A program made the position numbers and the translations under genes. From the NCBI RefSeq assembly GCF_020866905.1, contig NZ_JAIVCC010000002.1, forward strand, positions 591,847-655,846: a DNA stretch of 64,000 bases, given 5' to 3'. Origin of the DNA: Salinimicrobium sediminilitoris (GTDB lineage Bacteria > Bacteroidota > Bacteroidia > Flavobacteriales > Flavobacteriaceae). The notes under the pieces were generated by a model, which worked only from the letters and a program-made list of their open reading frames with translations, searched no databases and was not told the origin of the DNA. Below, one piece after another: positions 1 through 7,840 of the stretch. Numbering within the stretch: the stretch's first letter is position 1; every line of letters begins with the position of its first letter.

Positions 1-869
1 TTCCCGGAGTGGATATTGTAAGGCTGGTTTATAAAAAGCTGAATTCCTATTTTAGGATCGCTTACGGCGAGGGTGAAGGCGAAGAGCATTACTTCAACTT
101 CTACCAGTTCTGCCAAAAATATGAGCTGAACACTTTACTTGCTTATAATGCTATACTTCTGCTGGACCGGGTAAGTGTATTGTCCCTTTCTGAGCAATTT
201 CAGAAGAAAACCCGAATTCAGTTTTTAATTTCAGGAAAAAAAATTACCTGGTATTTAGAGGGAAACCCTCAGTTCGATCCTGTAGTCAAAGCCATTTTAC
301 GAACCTATGGAGGGGCATTTGACAGCATGGTGGACTTGAATTTAGAATTCATTGCAGGCAAAGCCGGGACTTCTTCGCAGGAGACCGTGAAATTGTTACA
401 ACAACTTCACAAGGAAGGCATAGTCGAATTTGAGCATCATCAACATGATACCAAAATCACATTTTTGGTGCCCCGGGAAGATGATATTACTATAAATCCT
501 TTAACGCCGTACATTAAGCTGCAGGAGAAAACCAAGAAAGAAAAGATATCGCAGGTGCTCTCTTATGTAACTAATGACAGGCAGTGCAAAAGCCAACAGC
601 TATTACATTATTTTGGAGAAAAAGAAACAGAGCCCTGCGGAATTTGTTCAGTTTGCGAGCCTTCGACCACTAAATTAACCAGGGAAGAAATGAAAAAGAT
701 CTATTTTGCAATCATAGGTTTGCTGGAAGAGCGGGAGCATTCTTCCCGGGAAATGACCCAAAAATTGCCATTTCCCGAGGCTCATGTAATTAAGGTACTG
801 GAAATACTGGTAGAGAAAGGAGCCCTGGCTACAACAACTACCAACAAATATAAATTAAAACATTTATGA
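1..869 (+). CDS. recQ: ATP-dependent DNA helicase RecQ, C-terminal part (cut by window edge)
   Basis: RecQ is a 3'-5' DNA helicase in recombination and fork repair. Only the last ~288 codons are here; the reading frame is already open at base 3, so the GTG at 9 is internal and the helicase motor lies to the left. Seen: a four-cysteine zinc site (one Cys in RQCKSQQLL, then CGICSVC) at about residues 191-216 counted from base 9, followed by ~70 residues that look like a winged helix. The stop overlaps the fmt start in ATGA (866-869), which suggests translational coupling. The helicase motifs cannot be checked, so the name rests on the zinc motif and the C-terminal layout. Confidence 0.85.
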   Translation, partial: PGVDIVRLVYKKLNSYFRIAYGEGEGEEHYFNFYQFCQKYELNTLLAYNAILLLDRVSVLSLSEQFQKKTRIQFLISGKKITWYLEGNPQFDPVVKAILRTYGGAFDSMVDLNLEFIAGKAGTSSQETVKLLQQLHKEGIVEFEHHQHDTKITFLVPREDDITINPLTPYIKLQEKTKKEKISQVLSYVTNDRQCKSQQLLHYFGEKETEPCGICSVCEPSTTKLTREEMKKIYFAIIGLLEEREHSSREMTQKLPFPEAHVIKVLEILVEKGALATTTTNKYKLKHL

Positions 870-1813
870 GAGACTTGAGAATTGTCTTTATGGGTACGCC
901 CGAATTTGCGGTGTATTCACTTAAAGCCATAGTGGAAGCAGGATATAATGTAGTGGGAGTGATCACTGCCCCCGACAGGCCTGCCGGAAGAGGAAGAAAA
1001 CTTCAGGAATCTGCCGTTAAAACCTATGCAAAAGAACAAGACCTTAAGATATTGCAACCGGTTAACCTTAAGGCTGAAGCATTCCTGGAGGAGTTAAAAG
1101 CTCTCGAAGCGAACCTGCAGGTGGTAGTTGCCTTTAGAATGTTGCCCGAAGCGGTTTGGAAAATGCCAGAATACGGCACCTTCAATTTGCACGCTTCCTT
1201 ACTACCTCAATATCGCGGAGCAGCACCTATAAACTGGGCTATCATTAATGGGGAAAAGGAAACGGGAGTCTCTACCTTCTTTATAGATGAGAAAATTGAC
1301 ACCGGGGAAATGATCATGCAACAAAAAGTAGCCATAGAATCAAAGGAGAGTGCTGGGGAGTTGCATGATAAGCTTATGGAAACCGGCGCTGAACTGATTA
1401 TTAAAACCCTGGAAGCACTACAGCAGGGGCCGGTGAGTACTACCTCACAAAAGGACATTGTAGAGTTAAAATCGGCTTATAAACTTAATCGCCGAAACAC
1501 CCGTATTGACTGGGAACAACCACTGGAGACCATCTTCAACCTTATTCGTGGCCTTAGCCCCTATCCTACTGCCTGGACAACACTCATCAACGGAAATGAT
1601 GAGGTAATGCTTAAGATATATAAAAGCGAGCCTGAACCGGCAGAACATCATTACCCTGTAGGGAAATTGCTGCAGGAGGATAAAAAAATAAAAGTGGCGG
1701 TTAAAAATGGTTTTTTGGTCCTGCAGGAAATCCAACTTCCGGGAAAGAAAAAAATGACAATAAAAGATCTTTTGAATGGCTATGAATTTTATTCCAATGC
1801 CAAAGTTGTCTGA
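866..1813 (+). CDS. fmt: Methionyl-tRNA formyltransferase
   Basis: Adds a formyl group from 10-formyl-tetrahydrofolate to Met-tRNAfMet for translation initiation in the cytoplasm. At 315 residues it has the usual length. Visible motifs: the N-terminal Rossmann start RIVFMGTPEFA, the folate/catalytic block FNLHASLLPQYRGAAP with N107 and H109, and D145 in KIDTGEM, matching the Asn-His-Asp triad of the family. The smaller C-terminal OB-like domain follows from about residue 205. The ATG overlaps the recQ stop by 4 nt. A def gene is not adjacent. Confidence 0.97.
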   Translation: MRDLRIVFMGTPEFAVYSLKAIVEAGYNVVGVITAPDRPAGRGRKLQESAVKTYAKEQDLKILQPVNLKAEAFLEELKALEANLQVVVAFRMLPEAVWKMPEYGTFNLHASLLPQYRGAAPINWAIINGEKETGVSTFFIDEKIDTGEMIMQQKVAIESKESAGELHDKLMETGAELIIKTLEALQQGPVSTTSQKDIVELKSAYKLNRRNTRIDWEQPLETIFNLIRGLSPYPTAWTTLINGNDEVMLKIYKSEPEPAEHHYPVGKLLQEDKKIKVAVKNGFLVLQEIQLPGKKKMTIKDLLNGYEFYSNAKVV

Positions 1814-1861
1814 GGCCTTATGAATGCTGATATTAGCGTATTTCCGAAAAAATCAACAAAG

Positions 1862-1893
1862 GTTATTAACAATTTACCGAAGTTATTAACAAT
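1862..1893 (+). repeat. Direct repeat GTTATTAACAAT x2, 20-bp period, upstream of HU
   Basis: Two identical 12-mers GTTATTAACAAT lie at 1862-1873 and 1882-1893, one every 20 bp (about two helical turns), just upstream of the HU promoter. Their core TTATTAACA differs at one base from the generic DnaA box TTATNCACA. This could be a protein-binding site; the binding partner is not known from the sequence. Confidence 0.6.
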
Positions 1894-1916
1894 ACAAGGC
1901 TTTTCCCTTGATATTA

Positions 1917-1947
1917 CTTGCATGGGAAAGTTTTCCATATAAATTTG
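1917..1947 (+). promoter_or_regulatory. Bacteroidota-type promoter of the HU gene
   Basis: CTTG at 1917-1920, a 19-bp spacer, then TAAATTTG at 1940-1947, fitting the Bacteroidota sigma-A consensus TTTG / TAnnTTTG. The predicted start is a few bases downstream, giving a leader of about 45 nt before the ATG at 1997. Confidence 0.75.
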
Positions 1948-1996
1948 TAGAGCAAATTATTAAATGTTTAACCAACAACTATTAAAAACTCAAATT

Positions 1997-2269
1997 ATGA
2001 ACAAAACAGATTTAATCGATGCAATGGCTGAAAACGCCGGAATTTCCAAAGCAGCTGCAAAAAAAGCTCTTGAGTCTTTTCTTGAAAATGTAGAAAAGTC
2101 ACTTAAGAAAGGAGATCGCGTTTCTCTAGTAGGATTCGGATCCTGGTCAGTTTCAAAAAGAGCTGCAAGAGAAGGAAGAAATCCACAAACAGGAAAAACT
2201 ATTAAGATTGGAGCCAAGAATGTTGTAAAATTTAAAGCTGGTGCAGATCTTCAGAAAGCTGTGAATTAA
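1997..2269 (+). CDS. hup: HU-family DNA-binding protein
   Basis: Small nucleoid protein that bends DNA as a dimer. The 90-residue product starts MNKTDLIDAMAENAG and carries the HU/IHF signature around residues 45-65 (GFGSWSVSKRAAREGRNPQTG), with the basic arm and the conserved RNPQTG turn that inserts into the minor groove. An upstream ATG at 1964 would add 11 residues unlike the family, so 1997 is chosen. A strong promoter lies upstream and a terminator downstream, so it is transcribed alone, as expected for an abundant protein. Confidence 0.96.
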   Translation: MNKTDLIDAMAENAGISKAAAKKALESFLENVEKSLKKGDRVSLVGFGSWSVSKRAAREGRNPQTGKTIKIGAKNVVKFKAGADLQKAVN

Positions 2270-2294
2270 TTCTCACAAATGCTAAGAAAATATT

Positions 2295-2323
2295 AAACTC
2301 TCCCCTCTGGGAGAGTTTTTTGT
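2295..2323 (+). terminator. Rho-independent terminator after HU
   Basis: Perfect 10-bp stem AAACTCTCCC / GGGAGAGTTT (2295-2304 with 2309-2318), loop CTCT, followed by a run of T. Confidence 0.9.
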
Positions 2324-2401
2324 TAAATATTTTACCCCGTCATTTGAAGCTGTACAATATTTTTATAAATTTAATTAATAGATTGGAGAAACTATTGACG
2401 A

Positions 2402-2962
2402 ATGACTACACTTAAACCTGCAAAAGGATTACTTCTCATTGCGGAGCCTACCATCACCGGGGATCTTTCCTTTAACAGATCGGTTGTGCTCATCGCAGAT
2501 CATACCGAGAATGGCTCTGTAGGGTTTATTCTTAATAAGCAGCTTGATTTTACTCTCAAAGATCTCCTGCCAGACATTTCAAGAAATTTTAAGGTTTACA
2601 ATGGCGGACCTGTAGAACAGGATAATCTTTACTTCATTCATAAAATACCCGATCTCATTCCAGACAGTATTGAGATAGCCAGCGGTATTTATTGGGGTGG
2701 AAATTTTGAAGCTGTTAAAGAACTTATTAAAGAAGATCTCATAAGCGAAAACGAGATCAAGTTCTTCCTGGGATATTCGGGTTGGGAATTTGATCAACTT
2801 AATGAAGAACTACACGCTCACTCCTGGATAGTGGCCGAAAATCACGATCACAAAGACATTTTGAACCGAAAACCAAGAACCTTCTGGAAAGATAAAATGA
2901 TGCAATTGGGAGGCAACTATGTCATTTGGTCAAACGCTCCAGAAAATCCTTCTTACAATTAA
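2402..2962 (+). CDS. YqgE/AlgH family protein
   Basis: A 186-residue member of the YqgE/AlgH (DUF179) family, whose biochemical role is not settled. Seen: the N-terminal block KGLLLIAEPTITGDLSFNRSV, the family hallmark GSVGFILNKQ at about residues 38-47, the YNGGPVEQD block, and FFLGYSGWE near residue 122. Length is normal and no signal peptide or membrane segment is present. It converges on the aminotransferase gene, with the two stop codons overlapping by 4 bp. Confidence 0.93.
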   Translation: MTTLKPAKGLLLIAEPTITGDLSFNRSVVLIADHTENGSVGFILNKQLDFTLKDLLPDISRNFKVYNGGPVEQDNLYFIHKIPDLIPDSIEIASGIYWGGNFEAVKELIKEDLISENEIKFFLGYSGWEFDQLNEELHAHSWIVAENHDHKDILNRKPRTFWKDKMMQLGGNYVIWSNAPENPSYN

Positions 2963-3804
2963 CTCAGCCTTGCCAAGGTATTAAGTCTGCCAAGTAGTGT
3001 TTTTGCAACTTCTGACGTGAATTCTTTTTTGCGGTATTTTTTCACCGGCTGTATTCCCATGACCACATTACTAATGAACATCTCATCTGCCTTTTGTAAT
3101 TCAAAAGGAGAAATCGAGGCCTCCTCTATTTTGAACTCGGGCATTTTCTTAACAATCTCGAGTATTTTTCCGCGAGTAATTCCCTTTATGCATCCATCCT
3201 TAAGAGGCGGAGTTTTTATTACTTTATCAACCACAAGGAAAAGATTGCTATTAAGGGCCTCAACCACATTTTTTTGTTCGTTGAGCAACAAACAATTATG
3301 ATATTCATTTTCCTTTGCATAAATCCCTGCAAGTATATTCACTGCGCGATTATTGGTCTTTAAGGTTGAAAGCAGACCTGCAGTGACATAATGATCTTTG
3401 AAGAGTTCTACTTCATAAAAGTCCTCCTTGAACAGGTAGAAAGCATCTGCAAGGGCTTCAGAAGTAATTAAATAATCTATCTCATTAGTTTCGGGCGTAT
3501 ACAAACCTCCGGGTTTGCGTGAAACAATAAACTTTACGCGAGCCTGAGTGTCAAAAAGGTCATTTTCCCGAACAATCTGCAGAATTTCGGCTTCCAGAAA
3601 TTCCGGAGAAAAAGTTAGCGGAATTTCCATTCTCATGATTCGCATGGAAGCCATTAACCTGAAGTAGTGATCTTCCCAAAAAATGATCCGCCCATTGACC
3701 ACCCTTATAGTTTCAAAAACTGCATCACCATAGGCAAAACCGCGGTTTGCAATTGAAAGGGAAGCCTCATCTTTTTCGAACAATTGTCCATTAATGTTAG
3801 TCAT
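2959..3804 (-). CDS. Class IV aminotransferase (PabC/IlvE/Dat-like, PLP-dependent)
   Basis: A fold-type IV PLP enzyme of 281 residues. Candidate functions are 4-amino-4-deoxychorismate lyase, D-amino acid or branched-chain aminotransferase; the sequence alone does not decide. Seen: the N-terminal RGFAYGDAVFETIRV block (residues 21-35), the PLP-binding lysine K149 in STLKTNN, the catalytic-region glutamate E182 in VVEALNSN, and the phosphate-binding turn GCIKGITRG. The start is well supported because MTNINGQLF aligns with typical family N-termini, yet the ATG directly abuts the T-tract of a terminator for the upstream gene, leaving no ordinary leader. Confidence 0.9.
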   Translation of the reverse strand: MTNINGQLFEKDEASLSIANRGFAYGDAVFETIRVVNGRIIFWEDHYFRLMASMRIMRMEIPLTFSPEFLEAEILQIVRENDLFDTQARVKFIVSRKPGGLYTPETNEIDYLITSEALADAFYLFKEDFYEVELFKDHYVTAGLLSTLKTNNRAVNILAGIYAKENEYHNCLLLNEQKNVVEALNSNLFLVVDKVIKTPPLKDGCIKGITRGKILEIVKKMPEFKIEEASISPFELQKADEMFISNVVMGIQPVKKYRKKEFTSEVAKTLLGRLNTLARLS

Positions 3805-3828
3805 AAAAAAACCCGTTTAAAAACGGGC
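3805..3828 (-). terminator. Terminator directly abutting the aminotransferase start codon
   Basis: Read on the minus strand: CCCGTTTTTAAACGGG hairpin followed by seven T, ending at the base before the ATG at 3804. It would end transcription from the START-like gene at 3854-4240. Confidence 0.75.
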
Positions 3829-3853
3829 AAATGTACTATTTTATAAAGGATTT

Positions 3854-4240
3854 TTAAACTGAACCCAGTACTTGTTTCAGGTCTGAGATCATATTTTCCC
3901 ACAGCATTTTTCCTTCATCTATCTCATCTTCTTCAGCAAAATCGGTTATCATAATAGAGACATCTTTGGTGATCTCATCTACCTGAATACGTATTTCGAA
4001 AAAATACTGGGTATCCTCATCGGCCAGCCAGCGAAATTTAACACGTTCCCCAGATTTTTTACTGAGTAGTTTCGCTTTTTCTTCACTGCCGTTCCATATA
4101 AATGTAAATAATTCTCCGCGTGAGTTCACATTATCTGCATACCATTCACTTAAACCCGAGGGGGTTGCAATATAGTTGTAGAGTAAAGAAGGGGAAGCCT
4201 GGATTGGAAACTCCATTTCATACTTTATCTTATCGTCCAT
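3854..4240 (-). CDS. START-like / SRPBCC domain protein
   Basis: A 128-residue soluble protein of the SRPBCC (AHSA1/START-like) superfamily, a helix-grip fold that binds hydrophobic ligands. Seen: the N-terminal strand YEMEFPIQASPSLLYNYI, then SGLSEWYADNV, the pattern shared by AHSA1-type proteins, and an acidic tail region. No signal peptide. Small stand-alone copies like this are common in Flavobacteriaceae and have no assigned ligand. Followed by a terminator, so it is probably a single-gene transcript. Confidence 0.85.
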   Translation of the reverse strand: MDDKIKYEMEFPIQASPSLLYNYIATPSGLSEWYADNVNSRGELFTFIWNGSEEKAKLLSKKSGERVKFRWLADEDTQYFFEIRIQVDEITKDVSIMITDFAEEDEIDEGKMLWENMISDLKQVLGSV

Positions 4241-4324
4241 TCTTCGAAATTGTTAGTTTCGGGCAATATAAATATTAATTATAAACCTAAAAAGAAATCA
4301 TTTTAAATAATTCCGAAAAGATAG

Positions 4325-4355
4325 TTTGCGGCAACCCAAATTGTTTTTATATTTG
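4325..4355 (+). promoter_or_regulatory. Consensus promoter of tRNA-Met
   Basis: TTTG at 4325-4328, a 19-bp spacer and TATATTTG at 4348-4355: a perfect match to the Bacteroidota consensus, about 52 bp upstream of the tRNA 5' end. Confidence 0.85.
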
Positions 4356-4407
4356 CACCCGCTAAAAGAAAGCATAACCCTTACTGGTCCTGTAAATTTT
4401 AGTAAAT

Positions 4408-4481
4408 GGCGAGGTAGCTCAGTTGGTTAGAGCGTCGGATTCATAACCCGGAGGTCACGAGTTCAAATCTCGTTCTCGCTA
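4408..4481 (+). tRNA. tRNA-Met (CAU), probably elongator
   Basis: Cloverleaf of 74 nt: acceptor GGCGAGG pairing with TCTCGCT (G-U at both ends), D stem GCTC/GAGC, anticodon loop TTCATAA with anticodon CAT, and T arm CGAG-TTCAAAT-CTCG. CCA is not encoded. The anticodon stem lacks the three G-C pairs expected of initiator tRNA, so elongator Met is preferred; an Ile2 tRNA modified to lysidine also has CAU but usually a different acceptor. Confidence 0.93.
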
Positions 4482-4482
4482 C

Positions 4483-4516
4483 AAAAAAAGCCGGAAATTT
4501 TTTCCGGCTTTTTTTA
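4483..4516 (+). terminator. Terminator after tRNA-Met
   Basis: Perfect 15-bp stem: AAAAAAAGCCGGAAA (4483-4497) pairs with 4501-4515, loop TTT, ending in a T-tract. Confidence 0.92.
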
Positions 4517-4793
4517 TTTCAGATACACCATTTTCTTCCTTTGTCTGTGTTGATTGCCTACTAACCCACTCTCCCTGTTAACCTTATATTATTATCCACC
4601 TAATTCTTTCTTAAACTTCTTGTTATAGGCCGATGTATCAATTAAATTTAAAACATGCGGACATCTTCTTCGGCGCAACCAGGATTTACTGAAGAATTTG
4701 CCTTTTCTGAAAAGTACGGATAACCCATACGAGTAAATTTTCAGATCAATGAATTCTTCGGAAGCAGATTTCTTCTGAAGGAATATTAATGTA
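4517..4793. other. Gene-free stretch with no recognised feature
   Basis: About 277 bases between the tRNA terminator and the small lipoprotein gene. I find no ORF with coding character, no RNA fold I recognise and no good TAnnTTTG element. The promoter of the lipoprotein gene should lie near its right end. Confidence 0.5.
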
Positions 4794-4931
4794 ATGATGA
4801 AAAAAAAATTATTGATGTTAGCATTTGCAGGGATATTGGTTGCTCTCTACTCATGCGGTGATGAAACAGAAGTCGATACCGGGGAAAATATAGAAGGAAC
4901 CAAAAAAGGGCGAATTGAGAATAATGGTTAA
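4794..4931 (+). CDS. Small lipoprotein, possibly the 5' part of a split gene
   Basis: A 45-residue product beginning MMKKKLLMLAFAGILVALYS and then Cys21, a plausible signal peptide with a lipobox (L-Y-S-C), then a short polar tail. No family recognised. The TAA at 4929-4931 is followed in the same frame by SFQLKNMKGK and a 100-codon ORF that has no signal of its own. So this is either a tiny lipoprotein upstream of a separate gene, or the N-terminus of a ~151-residue lipoprotein broken by one nonsense codon. Confidence 0.6.
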   Translation: MMKKKLLMLAFAGILVALYSCGDETEVDTGENIEGTKKGRIENNG

Positions 4932-4949
4932 TCATTTCAATTGAAAAAC

Positions 4950-5246
4950 ATGAAAGGAAAAATTCATGAACTTGAGGACATAAGGGCCAAAGTGGAAAAG
5001 CTTAAGGTAAAAAATGACGGTTTTGTAGAGGAGTTAATGCAACTCTTAAACAAGACCACCAGTCAATTGAGCAAAATTGATGACCAGCAGGAGATCAACT
5101 GGACCTCTAAGAGTTTTGACATTGCAACAGACCTTAAAAATGGAGAAACAAATAAAAATTCTGAAGAGCAAAAGGATTTGGCGCTTACTTATCTAAAGGA
5201 AGCACTGGATTCGGTGATCATTCGGGAGAAAGGATACCTGGAATAG
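4950..5246 (+). CDS. Hypothetical helical protein (possibly the 3' part of the split lipoprotein)
   Basis: An ORF of 98-101 codons; ATG at 4950 or TTG at 4941. The product is hydrophilic, mostly predicted helix and rich in Lys/Glu (KGKIHELEDIRAKVEKLK then VEELMQLLNKTTSQLSK), compatible with a short coiled coil. It has no signal peptide and I recognise no family. It continues the frame of the lipoprotein at 4794 across a single TAA, 18 nt before this ATG. If the frame were intact it would be the periplasmic part of that lipoprotein. Confidence 0.55.
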   Translation: MKGKIHELEDIRAKVEKLKVKNDGFVEELMQLLNKTTSQLSKIDDQQEINWTSKSFDIATDLKNGETNKNSEEQKDLALTYLKEALDSVIIREKGYLE

Positions 5247-5342
5247 AAAACAAAGTGAACAAAGAGTTTCGTGGGATGGAGGAACTTTAACCACCCGGAG
5301 CGATTTTAAAATAATAATTTCCCAAACCCAAAAATAATTATC

Positions 5343-5750
5343 ATGAAGAATATAAAAACAATGCAGTTAATATTAGGCTTAACTTTTACTTTCCTTTTTA
5401 CAACACTTGGGTCCGCTCAGGATATCACGCAGAACAAACCCCATGAAGAAATAGAAATAGCGGCAAAGGATAGAGTTGATAAGTGGGATGATGAACTTTC
5501 CCTGACAGCAAAGCAAGCCCTTCTTTTGCAAAAAAAGTTTGTGGAGTTTGATATAAAACGAGAAGAGGTATTTAATGCAAATATTCCTGAAGAAGAAGAA
5601 AAACTCAATAGACTAAAGGACCTCAAAATATTAGAAACCCGGGAAATCCGGGATATTCTTACCCAACCACAGTTTGACAGGTATATACGATTACTTGAAG
5701 AGGAAGCTAAAAGAACCAATCTTCAAAGTAGTTCTGGTTCGGGTAAATAA
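5343..5750 (+). CDS. Secreted helical protein, Spy-like
   Basis: A 135-residue protein with a signal peptide cleaved near GSAQ|DITQ (residue 25-26). The mature part is charged and helical: a DDELSLTAKQALLLQKKF segment resembling the LTxxQ helices of Spy/CpxP-like periplasmic proteins, then a long Glu/Lys-rich helix ending LEEEAKRTN and a Ser/Gly tail. The function is not known. The protein at 60418-60861 has a similar build (LNLTAQEAQQFWPVYNEF). It sits alone between intergenic gaps of ~95 and ~215 bp with no clear partner. Confidence 0.7.
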   Translation: MKNIKTMQLILGLTFTFLFTTLGSAQDITQNKPHEEIEIAAKDRVDKWDDELSLTAKQALLLQKKFVEFDIKREEVFNANIPEEEEKLNRLKDLKILETREIRDILTQPQFDRYIRLLEEEAKRTNLQSSSGSGK

Positions 5751-5965
5751 TTTAGGCCGGCAAAAGAAAACAATATCTTCTCAGGAGAAAACTGTTTTGA
5801 GAGAAGGGTTGAATTAAATTAAATTGAAAGTTCCTATGACCCGGAAATAGTGTTTAACAACTTCCGGAAGGCATCTTCAAAAATGCTATTTTCTGAAATG
5901 TTTTTTCCACCAATTCATCATAGCTTCATTTCCTGTTATCATTAAAAAATTTAAAATCTGTTGAT

Positions 5966-6901
5966 ATGCTAAAAAAACCTCTTGGATCTACCGGTCTCGA
6001 AATCGCCCCCATAGTCTTTGGAGGGAATGTCTTTGGCTGGACCCTCGATGAAAAAGAATCTTTCAGGATGCTGGACAAGATCTTTGAGAAAGGATTCAAC
6101 TCCATAGATACCGCCGATTCTTACTCTCATTGGGCTCCCGGCAACCACGGCGGAGAAAGCGAAACCATCATTGGAAAATGGCTCAAAGAAAGGGGCAACA
6201 GGGATGAAATCTTTCTTGCTACCAAAGTCGGTTCCAATCCGGGAAAAGAAGGAAGAGATATTTCAAAAAAATATATTTTAAAAGCTGCTGAAGATTCCCT
6301 GCGACGCCTGCAAACAGATCATATCGACCTATATTTTACTCACTGGGATAATGAAAACACACCTGTAGAAGAAACCCTGGAGGCATATGAGCAGCTCATC
6401 AAACAAGGTAAAGTGGGTCACATTGGAGCTTCCAACTTGTCCCCGGAAAGAATTTCGGCTTCTTTAAAAGCAGCAAATCAAAATGATCTGCCAAAATACG
6501 AGGTAATTCAGCCTGAATACAACCTTGTTGAAAAGGAGAAATTTGAAGGGCAATATAAACCCCTCGCCGAAGAAAATAATCTTGCAGTGATTACCTATTT
6601 TTCTTTAGCAAGTGGCTTTCTCACAGGGAAATATCGCAAGAAAGAGGATTTGGAAGGTGCCCGGGAAGAAATGGTCAAGAAATATTTCAACGATAAAGGT
6701 TTGAATAAATTAAAAACCCTTGATGAAATTTCTAAAGCTCACCAGGTATCAAATGCTGCTGTAGCCTTGCGATGGCTAATGCAGCAACCGGCAGTAACCG
6801 CACCCATTGCCAGTGCAACCGAAGAAAGTCACCTAAATGCTTTTGAGGAAGCAGTTAATATGAAATTATCCCCCCAGGAGATGAATAGGTTAAGTGAATA
6901 A
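5966..6901 (+). CDS. Aldo/keto reductase
   Basis: A 311-residue NADPH-dependent oxidoreductase of the AKR superfamily with a TIM barrel. The catalytic tetrad is visible: D48 (SIDTAD), Y53 (DSYSHW), K87 (ATKVGS) and H126 (YFTHWD). The N-terminal KKPLGSTGLEIAPIVFGGN is the standard opening, and the C-terminal PIASATEESHLN block fits coenzyme binding. The sequence is closest to general-stress-type AKRs; the substrate cannot be told. It is a single gene convergent with the secreted protein gene at 6931. Confidence 0.94.
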   Translation: MLKKPLGSTGLEIAPIVFGGNVFGWTLDEKESFRMLDKIFEKGFNSIDTADSYSHWAPGNHGGESETIIGKWLKERGNRDEIFLATKVGSNPGKEGRDISKKYILKAAEDSLRRLQTDHIDLYFTHWDNENTPVEETLEAYEQLIKQGKVGHIGASNLSPERISASLKAANQNDLPKYEVIQPEYNLVEKEKFEGQYKPLAEENNLAVITYFSLASGFLTGKYRKKEDLEGAREEMVKKYFNDKGLNKLKTLDEISKAHQVSNAAVALRWLMQQPAVTAPIASATEESHLNAFEEAVNMKLSPQEMNRLSE

Positions 6902-6930
6902 ACGAATCAAAAACTGTTTGTAAACGAAAC

Positions 6931-7563
6931 CTAGCTGAGTTTTACAAGCCCATTTATTAACTGCTGACTTACCTCACGATATTCTTCCACCAAATTCTGT
7001 GAAGTAAAAGTTATAAATTGAACGGTGCCTGTAGAATTGGAGTAAAAATACCCAGAATAGGAAATTTTCATTCCATCCATAGTACCATCAAGTCTAAGAT
7101 AAAGCACTTTCTCCCCATTTACCATGCGATACTCCTGCTCTTTCACTTTAATATCGGGAGCAATTTGGCGTGCATTTTCAATGGCCACATTTTTTAGAGT
7201 TTCCAGAGGTACTTCAATCTTTTCAGTAATGATCACTCCGTAAAGGTCTTCTCCCTTGAGTACCACTTCATATTCGGCATCTGGATTTTCCTTTGATTCA
7301 CCAAATGACCACAGCTTTGGATCCAGCCAAAAGCCTACATTCACTTTCTTACTTTTCAAAAGAAATGAAGCATTTTCGGTTTTAGTAAAGGTCTTGGGAC
7401 TGGTGGGTATGTCAACTGCAGCAGCATCTTCTTCATTTACATAAGCATAGGTGCCGTTACTGTAAAGGACGACCTCCTGGCCTGTATCGGTTATTGCACG
7501 GGTTTGAGCAGAGAGCGTAATCCCAAATCCGAGAAAAAGGGCTAAGAATGAAAAAGTCTTCAT
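6931..7563 (-). CDS. Secreted hypothetical protein
   Basis: The start is placed at the ATG at 7563; an in-frame TTG at 7572 would only lengthen the signal. The product has 210 residues. The signal peptide MKTFSFLALFLGFGITLSAQ is followed by RAITDTGQEVVLYSNGTYAYV, a short element (attribute name, then value with NGTY/DGTW) seen at the N-terminus of many exported Bacteroidota proteins. The rest is a beta-rich domain with no motif I recognise. It is divergent from hemG across 277 bp. Confidence 0.75.
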   Translation of the reverse strand: MKTFSFLALFLGFGITLSAQTRAITDTGQEVVLYSNGTYAYVNEEDAAAVDIPTSPKTFTKTENASFLLKSKKVNVGFWLDPKLWSFGESKENPDAEYEVVLKGEDLYGVIITEKIEVPLETLKNVAIENARQIAPDIKVKEQEYRMVNGEKVLYLRLDGTMDGMKISYSGYFYSNSTGTVQFITFTSQNLVEEYREVSQQLINGLVKLS

Positions 7564-7840
7564 AGTGGTCAATGGTTAGAACCACTAATTTAACAAAACT
7601 TTAAAATTCACCAAGCTTTTTTATTGCCCGTCAGAAAAGGCAATTTTTAGCAAAAAATCCTGCTATTTAAGAATGTGTCCACACCTACAATTCTTCTATT
7701 TTGCTGAAAATTATTTTGATGCATTTCGTACCTTTAAAAGGTCGTAAATAAGTAATGTTAAGCAACCGCATAACCCACATTTTACGACAAGTTGGTCTTA
7801 AAAAATTAATGGAAATTATTTCCCGGCTTTAATTAAGATT

